Position numbers and translations under genes: made by a program. 64,000 bases of DNA. Origin: Bacillus sp. EB106-08-02-XG196. Its GTDB lineage: Bacteria; Bacillota; Bacilli; Bacillales; Cytobacillaceae. The stretch covers positions 62,001 to 126,000 of the forward strand of contig NZ_JABWSY010000009.1 in assembly GCF_013396335.1 (NCBI RefSeq). Reading direction: 5' to 3'. Positions 59,122 through 64,000 of this stretch are shown here, in pieces. Every line of letters begins with the position of its first letter. The first letter of the stretch is position 1. Under the pieces are notes generated by a model. The model made no database searches and had not been told where the DNA came from. It saw nothing but the letters and a program-made list of their open reading frames with translations.

Positions 59122-59364
59122 ATGGCAAGAATTGGAGTAGAAGAATCACTAACAGATGTTCTAGAAGCATTAAGGGAAAAAGGACATGATGTAGTTCAAC
59201 TTAGACAGGAATCAGATGCACAAAATTGCGATTGCTGTGTTGTAACAGGTTTAGATTCAAATGTTATGGGAATGCAGGATACCTTTACAAAAGGTTCGGT
59301 TATTGAAGCAAATGGGATGAGCGCAGAAGAAGTTTGCCAAAAGGTAGAAAGCAGATTTCAATAG
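59122..59364 (+). CDS. YkuS-family (UPF0180) protein
   Basis: This 80-residue protein has the family pattern [23 protein letters not shown], the [15 protein letters not shown] core and a C-terminal [13 protein letters not shown]. The cluster of cysteines is conserved in UPF0180. The function is unknown. The ATG at 59122 lies after AGGAGGAGGTG; the upstream in-frame GTG falls within that site. Confidence 0.85.
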   Translation: MARIGVEESLTDVLEALREKGHDVVQLRQESDAQNCDCCVVTGLDSNVMGMQDTFTKGSVIEANGMSAEEVCQKVESRFQ

Positions 59365-59401
59365 GTTCAAACAACATAGGACAATTATGGAAAATACTTA
59401 A

Positions 59402-59427
59402 AACTGCCGCCCCGGCAGTTTTTTTTC
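59402..59427 (+). terminator. terminator of the ykuS-like gene
   Basis: ACTGCCG pairs with CGGCAGT through a 3-base loop, followed by eight T. Confidence 0.88.
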
Positions 59428-59506
59428 TTATTCAATACTTTAAGGAAGTATATTCTTTCGTTATAATGTTAGAAGAAACCTTGTAAAATTTGAGAGGAAA
59501 TTATGC

Positions 59507-60289
59507 ATGAAGAATCCTTTTCTTGTCGTTTTTGTCATACTACTACTAGTTGGCTTAACGTCATGTTCGCCCGAAGAATCACAACAATCAAAACCAGTGG
59601 AAATAACGATTTCTGCCGCTGCTAGTCTCAATGAATCCCTAATAGAAATAAAAGAGAATTTCGAGAAAGAAAATAAAAACATAAAAATTTTGTACAATAT
59701 AGGCGGCTCCGGAGCTTTGAAACAACAAATTCTCCAAGGAGCACCTGTTGATCTCTTCCTATCTGCATCACATGACCAATTTACCGAATTAATACAAGAA
59801 GGTTTAATCGATGCACAAAAGCAGTTTGATTTATTAGGTAACCAGCTTGTGTTAATCACTAACAAAGAAAATCCTGCACAACTTAATGGATTTTCTGATT
59901 TGACGGATAATCAGGCAAAAAAAATCGCAATCGGTATACCAGAGTCTGTTCCAGCAGGTAAATATGCCAAACAAACACTCAAACATACTGGTATTTGGGA
60001 ACAAATTCAACCCATTGTCATTCAAACAAAGGATGTACGCCAAGTTCTAACTTATGTTGAAACAGGTAATGTTGACGCAGGAATTGTTTATATGACAGAT
60101 GTAAAAGTATCAGATAAAGTTAATATTGTGGCAGTTGCAGGTGATCAGACTCATGATTCGATTATATATCCTGCAGGCATAATAAAATCTACACCCCATA
60201 AAAAAGAAGCTGAGCTATTTCTCGACTATTTACAAAGTAATACCGCAAAAACAATTTTTGAAAAATATGGCTTTATAGTATTGGATTGA
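59507..60289 (+). CDS. modA: molybdate ABC transporter substrate-binding lipoprotein
   Basis: This 260-residue ModA has signal peptide and lipobox LTSC (LVGLTSCSPE). Oxyanion-binding segments are ISAAASLNESL, NIGGSGALKQQILQGAPVDLFLSAS (quoted in part) and GNVDAGIVYMTD. It captures molybdate (or tungstate) outside the cell. Molybdenum supply matters here because the formate dehydrogenase at 47.4-49.5 kb is a molybdopterin enzyme. The stop codon overlaps the modB start (TGATG). Confidence 0.9.
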   Translation: MKNPFLVVFVILLLVGLTSCSPEESQQSKPVEITISAAASLNESLIEIKENFEKENKNIKILYNIGGSGALKQQILQGAPVDLFLSASHDQFTELIQEGLIDAQKQFDLLGNQLVLITNKENPAQLNGFSDLTDNQAKKIAIGIPESVPAGKYAKQTLKHTGIWEQIQPIVIQTKDVRQVLTYVETGNVDAGIVYMTDVKVSDKVNIVAVAGDQTHDSIIYPAGIIKSTPHKKEAELFLDYLQSNTAKTIFEKYGFIVLD

Positions 60290-60960
60290 TGATTATGTTT
60301 GCATATGAATTTTGGCAGCCCCTTAGATTCTCTCTAGAAGTTGCATTTATTTCCGTCATTATTGTTAGCTTTTTTGGGATTTTTTTTGCGAGACTATTAT
60401 ATAACAAGAAATTTAAAGGAAAGATGCTGCTTGAAACCTTCCTTATGATGCCGATCGTTTTACCGCCAACAGTGATAGGATTTTTACTGATTTACTTTTT
60501 TGGAAGAAATAGCCCAATCGGTGCATTAATCGAGGGATTTTTCCAACATTCCATCATGTTTACACCCTGGGCTGCGATTATCGCTTCAACCACTGTTGCA
60601 TTTCCACTTATGTACCAATCTGTTAAATTAGGCTTTCAATCGGTCGATAAAGATATTGAAGATGCCGCCAAAGTGGATGGCGGAAGCAGAGGAAAGGTGT
60701 TTTTATTGGTATCCCTGCCATTGACACTTCCCGCAATAATTTCCGGTCTGATTATGAGCTTTGCACGAGCTCTGGGTGAATTCGGAGCAACGTTAATGTT
60801 TGCTGGGAATATCCCAGGAAAAACACAAACAGCTCCAACAGCGATTTATGTTGCGATGGAATCCGGAAACATGCGTTTAGCTTGGTCCTTCGTTCTATCA
60901 ATGGTACTCATTTCCTTTCTCATGCTGCTACTTTCGAATGTAATTCAAAAAAAGCCATGA
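60289..60960 (+). CDS. modB: molybdate ABC transporter permease
   Basis: This permease of about 223 residues has five helices and the ModB features ETFLMMPIVLPPTVIGFLL and the coupling loop DAAKVDGGSRGKVFLLVSLPLTLPAI (quoted in part). It is translated by coupling from modA (TGATG overlap). No modC ATPase gene follows; the next gene is on the other strand, so the ATPase must be encoded elsewhere, as in B. subtilis. Confidence 0.9.
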   Translation: MIMFAYEFWQPLRFSLEVAFISVIIVSFFGIFFARLLYNKKFKGKMLLETFLMMPIVLPPTVIGFLLIYFFGRNSPIGALIEGFFQHSIMFTPWAAIIASTTVAFPLMYQSVKLGFQSVDKDIEDAAKVDGGSRGKVFLLVSLPLTLPAIISGLIMSFARALGEFGATLMFAGNIPGKTQTAPTAIYVAMESGNMRLAWSFVLSMVLISFLMLLLSNVIQKKP

Positions 60961-60983
60961 AGAGTATATCTCTCCATGGCTTT
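60949..60983. terminator. bidirectional terminator
   Basis: AAAAGCCATG pairs with CATGGCTTTT through a 14-base loop between convergent modB and the carboxypeptidase gene. Confidence 0.8.
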
Positions 60984-60987
60984 TACG

Positions 60988-62133
60988 TCATTGTCTTTTC
61001 ACCAATCTTTTTCTTACGCCCAGAAAAAGTCCTGCAAATGCAAAAACGATAATTCCATAAATAATATTTATACTGCTCTGCTCACTAGTTAACAGCTTTT
61101 CCTCTTTTACTTTTACTTTTACTCGTTCAGGTTCTTTTACTTCAAGTTGAATAGATTGAATGACTTCTCCATCGTTTACTACCTCGAGTGTACCTTGTTC
61201 AGTAATACTTTCTTTTGAACCATTGACATGCTCCGTAATAACAATATCACTTTTAGCATAATATTCTTTTTCTTTCATTTTAAATAACTCGTCTTGTTTA
61301 ATAATACGATGTTGAAAGCTATTTAAACCATATTCAATCAGTTTTTCTGTATCCTGATAAGTATCCTTGCTTCTATCCCCTTTTAAAACAATGGCAGTCA
61401 GCTTTATATGTTCATTTTCCGCAGTTGTTGCTAAGGTATGTTTTGATTCATTTACAAACCCAGTTTTTCCACCAGTAATTCCTTCAACAGGAATCTCACC
61501 TTTTAAAAGTCTATGGTGCGTCAGGAGTGTCGTTTCCCAGGACTCTCCACTCCAAGGCAGCTCTTTAGTTCCGAATATCTCTGTGAACACTGGATTCTTT
61601 TTTGCATAATTAGTTATTAAGGCTAAATCTTTAGCTGTTGTATAATGATTTTCATTATACAATCCATTTGGATTTGTAAAATTCGTATTACTTACCCCGA
61701 TTTTCTTCGTTAAATACTTATTTATATTTACTGCAAACTTTTCTACGCTTCCGTCTATATGCTCAGCGATTGCTACAGCAGCGTCATTCCCTGAGTTAAT
61801 CAGCATACCTTGGATTAGCTTTTTTAAAGGTACCCTTTCACCTTCAACTAAATAAACTCTTGTTCCCTCTTCCTTTACCGCTCTAGGACTTATTGCGACA
61901 ATATCATCAATATTCCCATTTTCAATTGCATAGATGGCTGTTGCAATTTTCGTCAAACTAGCAGGGAATAATCTTTCATCACTATTTTTATTATATAGAA
62001 TGGCACCGGTTTCTGAATCTACTAACACTGCAGCTTCACTTTTAATATCTAAGGTCTTTTCTGCAGCGCGGCTATTTGCTTGGTTTGATAAGATAAGAAA
62101 TAATAACATTAATAATGATACAAACCTTGACAA
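60988..62133 (-). CDS. D-alanyl-D-alanine carboxypeptidase (PBP5/DacF family)
   Basis: This 381-residue enzyme has a signal peptide (FVSLLMLLFLILSNQANSRA), the catalytic SLTK, the SGN motif in INSGNDAAVA and KTG in GGKTGFVNES. A C-terminal beta domain and a membrane anchor (SINIIYGIIVFAFAGLFLGV) end in basic residues. It trims the last D-alanine of peptidoglycan stem peptides at the outer face of the membrane. The start codon is TTG at 62133, seven bases after AAGGATG. DacF or a vegetative PBP5-like role cannot be told apart. Confidence 0.88.
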   Translation of the reverse strand: MSRFVSLLMLLFLILSNQANSRAAEKTLDIKSEAAVLVDSETGAILYNKNSDERLFPASLTKIATAIYAIENGNIDDIVAISPRAVKEEGTRVYLVEGERVPLKKLIQGMLINSGNDAAVAIAEHIDGSVEKFAVNINKYLTKKIGVSNTNFTNPNGLYNENHYTTAKDLALITNYAKKNPVFTEIFGTKELPWSGESWETTLLTHHRLLKGEIPVEGITGGKTGFVNESKHTLATTAENEHIKLTAIVLKGDRSKDTYQDTEKLIEYGLNSFQHRIIKQDELFKMKEKEYYAKSDIVITEHVNGSKESITEQGTLEVVNDGEVIQSIQLEVKEPERVKVKVKEEKLLTSEQSSINIIYGIIVFAFAGLFLGVRKRLVKRQ

Positions 62134-62255
62134 TTTACAACATCCTTACTTTTATATTTACCACCTGATTTTATCAAATTATTATTGAATGTAAATATTT
62201 ATAGAACAATTGTTAATTAAATGAAAGGACATTAAAGTGATTTTGAAATAATCGT

Positions 62256-62286
62256 AATAAAAAAATAGCTCAGCCATAGCCGAGCC
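62256..62286 (-). terminator. terminator after the mprF-like gene
   Basis: GGCTCGGC pairs imperfectly with GCTGAGCT on the minus strand and seven T follow. Confidence 0.65.
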
Positions 62287-62291
62287 GTGTC

Positions 62292-64000
62292 CTACCTTTT
62301 GTGCTTTGAAATTAATAATGTAATTTGGGTCATTGTTAATGGTAAAGAAAACGTTGATTTCCTTCTATAGCCTAAGTACTTCGACTCCCATTTGTTTGTA
62401 TGCTTTTCTTTGAAATTTCTTAATCCCTGAAATTGATTTAGCTCGATACCATGTAGATAAATTTGCGCTGCAATTTTTTCACTTACAAATGCATATTTCG
62501 ATACTCTCCCACCTAATTTAAAAAAGGTGTACCCGTTTCCATGGAGATATGGAAGCATTTCATCACTTACTTGATAGAAGACGGGGGTATATCCATATCG
62601 GTCTGCTTGTTCCTGAAACTCCTCAATCGCATTTGATAATTCGTTTTTATCACCTATCGGATCCCCAAGAATTACTAATTTATCTGCATACTGTTGAAAA
62701 GATATTAAGACATTCTTCTTGCTGTTCCAATATATATATTGATCATGGAGTAATAGTAAATGGGACAAACTCTTTCCATAATAGGTATTTAAATGATCTA
62801 CTATCTCCTCTTCTTGACCAATAGAACCTTCAAATTTCCACTTTTTCGGTTTGCTTATTACGTATCCTGCATAAAGGATGAGTAATGCAATGAGCAAACC
62901 GATCATCGCAGAGCTGAATAGATCCGATGAATCTTCAATGACATAAGGCAATAATTGTGACGGGATGGAAATTTTACTGGATGGCAGATTAGAATAGCCA
63001 ATTACCAAATACATTGAAATGATAACCGTAATAATAAGGATATCAACTGTGGTTTTCCCCCACGTTAGGACATAACTTTCCCGATAAAATTGTCCTCTTG
63101 ACGTCCTTAGTAATAGTGCAACCGTAATAAGGAAAATAGCTTCTTCGTAATCAATTCCTTTAAAGATAGAAAAAATGGCAGCAAGAATTAACACAAGCAT
63201 GGTCAAATCGTAAGTTCTTTTTACGCTGTATTCTATCCCTCGAGATAACCCAAGCAAGAGAAAGCCTGCAGCCACAGAAAGCTGATGAGAAATATTAATG
63301 ATTGGAAAAGAAAGAATTTCCTGAGCTATTCTAAGTCTATCCATTATGCCTGGAACACTTGCGGATAATAGCAGGATTAAGCCTGAGAGAAAAACGAGTA
63401 TAGTAACCATAACATGACTAACATTTTGGAGAATTGTATTAGGAATATTACTCCATGACTTGTTCCATTTCACCCAATACCGTTTAATAAAAAGAAGAGA
63501 ACTGAATAAAAATGGGATTAAATAATATCCAATTCGGTAGAATAATAGGATAACAAGAACTTTTTCTTCCGGAACATTTAAGTCCTGCATTCCCCAAATA
63601 AAAACGATATCAAATGAACCAAGTCCACCTGGTATCATACTAATAATACCTGCACAAGCCGCCACAACATAAACAGGAAAAAGCTGTTCAAAGGTAACAG
63701 GAATATCAATAATCCAAGATAAAAACCAAATACCACAAAAAACTGAAGTCCACTCTAATAGTGAAATAAAGAAAAGTTTTACTCCTGATCCAACGGTGAT
63801 TAACGACTGCTTGTCCCTTTTATTTTTAATTATATGAATTCCAAAAAATAATGGTAAGTATAATGATATACCCAAAATGGCAAAGAATAGCCATTTTGTT
63901 TCCACAAAAATGGGATGTTCACTGAAACTCAAAGCTACTATTATAGCAAGTAAAGACATTCCAGTCATATAAAAAAAAGAAACAGTAGCAATACCGCCTA
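62292..64000 (-). CDS. MprF-like phosphatidylglycerol lysyltransferase, partial and C-terminally truncated
   Basis: The reading frame runs off the right edge, so the N-terminus is missing; about 569 residues are visible. The flippase helices include SMIPGGLGSFDIVFIWGM and FYRIGYYLIPFLF. Further helices and the start of the lysyl-transfer domain (DUF2156) follow: LHDQYIYWNSKKNVLISFQ and LVILGDPIGDKNEL. The frame ends soon after GGRVSKYAF, where full MprF proteins continue for well over 100 residues. The last 40 residues do not look family-like, so a frameshift or deletion has probably removed the acetyltransferase-like half of the domain. Confidence 0.78.
   Translation of the reverse strand, partial: GGIATVSFFYMTGMSLLAIIVALSFSEHPIFVETKWLFFAILGISLYLPLFFGIHIIKNKRDKQSLITVGSGVKLFFISLLEWTSVFCGIWFLSWIIDIPVTFEQLFPVYVVAACAGIISMIPGGLGSFDIVFIWGMQDLNVPEEKVLVILLFYRIGYYLIPFLFSSLLFIKRYWVKWNKSWSNIPNTILQNVSHVMVTILVFLSGLILLLSASVPGIMDRLRIAQEILSFPIINISHQLSVAAGFLLLGLSRGIEYSVKRTYDLTMLVLILAAIFSIFKGIDYEEAIFLITVALLLRTSRGQFYRESYVLTWGKTTVDILIITVIISMYLVIGYSNLPSSKISIPSQLLPYVIEDSSDLFSSAMIGLLIALLILYAGYVISKPKKWKFEGSIGQEEEIVDHLNTYYGKSLSHLLLLHDQYIYWNSKKNVLISFQQYADKLVILGDPIGDKNELSNAIEEFQEQADRYGYTPVFYQVSDEMLPYLHGNGYTFFKLGGRVSKYAFVSEKIAAQIYLHGIELNQFQGLRNFKEKHTNKWESKYLGYRRKSTFSLPLTMTQITLLISKHKR

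Overview
The window looks like chromosome from a low-GC, spore-forming Bacillaceae (Bacillus/Neobacillus-like; the genus is inference). The support is an sspH-type spore protein, YjcZ, YhfH, YuzL, YkuS and YdjO-type small proteins, Gram-positive lipobox lipoproteins, strong GGAGG ribosome sites, an LtaS-type lipoteichoic acid synthase, and a complete Mrp antiporter operon. No rRNA, tRNA, CRISPR array, prophage or intact insertion sequence was seen.

Region 1 (0-18.6 kb) is a catabolic island. A leftward gene run carries a cupin, a type I extradiol dioxygenase, a short-chain dehydrogenase with an altered active site, a ThDP-dependent enzyme, an aldehyde dehydrogenase and an aspartate-dehydrogenase-like protein. 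It continues with the alpha and beta subunits of a Rieske ring-hydroxylating dioxygenase, a cis-diol dehydrogenase and a double VOC protein. To the right are an MFS importer, an IclR regulator with an alpha/beta hydrolase, a second, divergent IclR regulator, and an SsuABC/NitT-type ABC importer. The same operator-like motif (GTTTT-N6-AAAAC repeated every 19 bp) lies in front of the cupin, the MFS gene, the hydrolase/IclR unit and the ABC importer, which ties the island into one probable IclR regulon. The aromatic substrate is unknown, and no ferredoxin or reductase for the Rieske enzyme is in the window.

Region 2 (18.8-28.8 kb) holds a membrane protein, a YclM-like aspartokinase, a CoA-pyrophosphatase-type Nudix protein, the homogentisate operon (hppD, flavin reductase, FAH-family hydrolase, hmgA) for tyrosine breakdown, and a TrpXYZ-type ABC importer.

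Region 3 (29-38 kb) has a two-gene CuA/heme-copper enzyme whose catalytic subunit keeps all six metal histidines but lacks the cross-linked tyrosine of oxidases. It is a candidate nitric oxide reductase. The mrpABCDEFG operon and sporulation-type small genes follow.

Region 4 (38-50 kb) contains an HD-domain protein, LtaS, sspH, an acyl-CoA dehydrogenase and two NarK-type nitrate/nitrite transporters. One transporter is fused to a PAS domain; the other sits behind a perfect FNR/CRP-type palindrome. A formate dehydrogenase is read through an in-frame TGA at the catalytic position, with an fdhF-like SECIS hairpin immediately after it: a selenoprotein. With modAB at 59.5 kb and the NO-reductase candidate, this suggests anaerobic nitrate and formate respiration. 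Two copies of a dispersed intergenic repeat are present, one carrying two nested insertions.

Region 5 (49.6-64 kb) contains a triple-PAS sensor kinase, tandem yhfH genes, several small genes, and a MutS2-like ATPase lacking the Smr domain. The MutS2-like gene has a 5' region with a promoter, a 7-codon leader ORF, a long-range pairing and two terminator hairpins, which together resemble ribosome-mediated attenuation. SCO, a YkpA-type ABC-F protein, modAB, a D,D-carboxypeptidase and a C-terminally truncated MprF-like gene running off the right edge complete the window.
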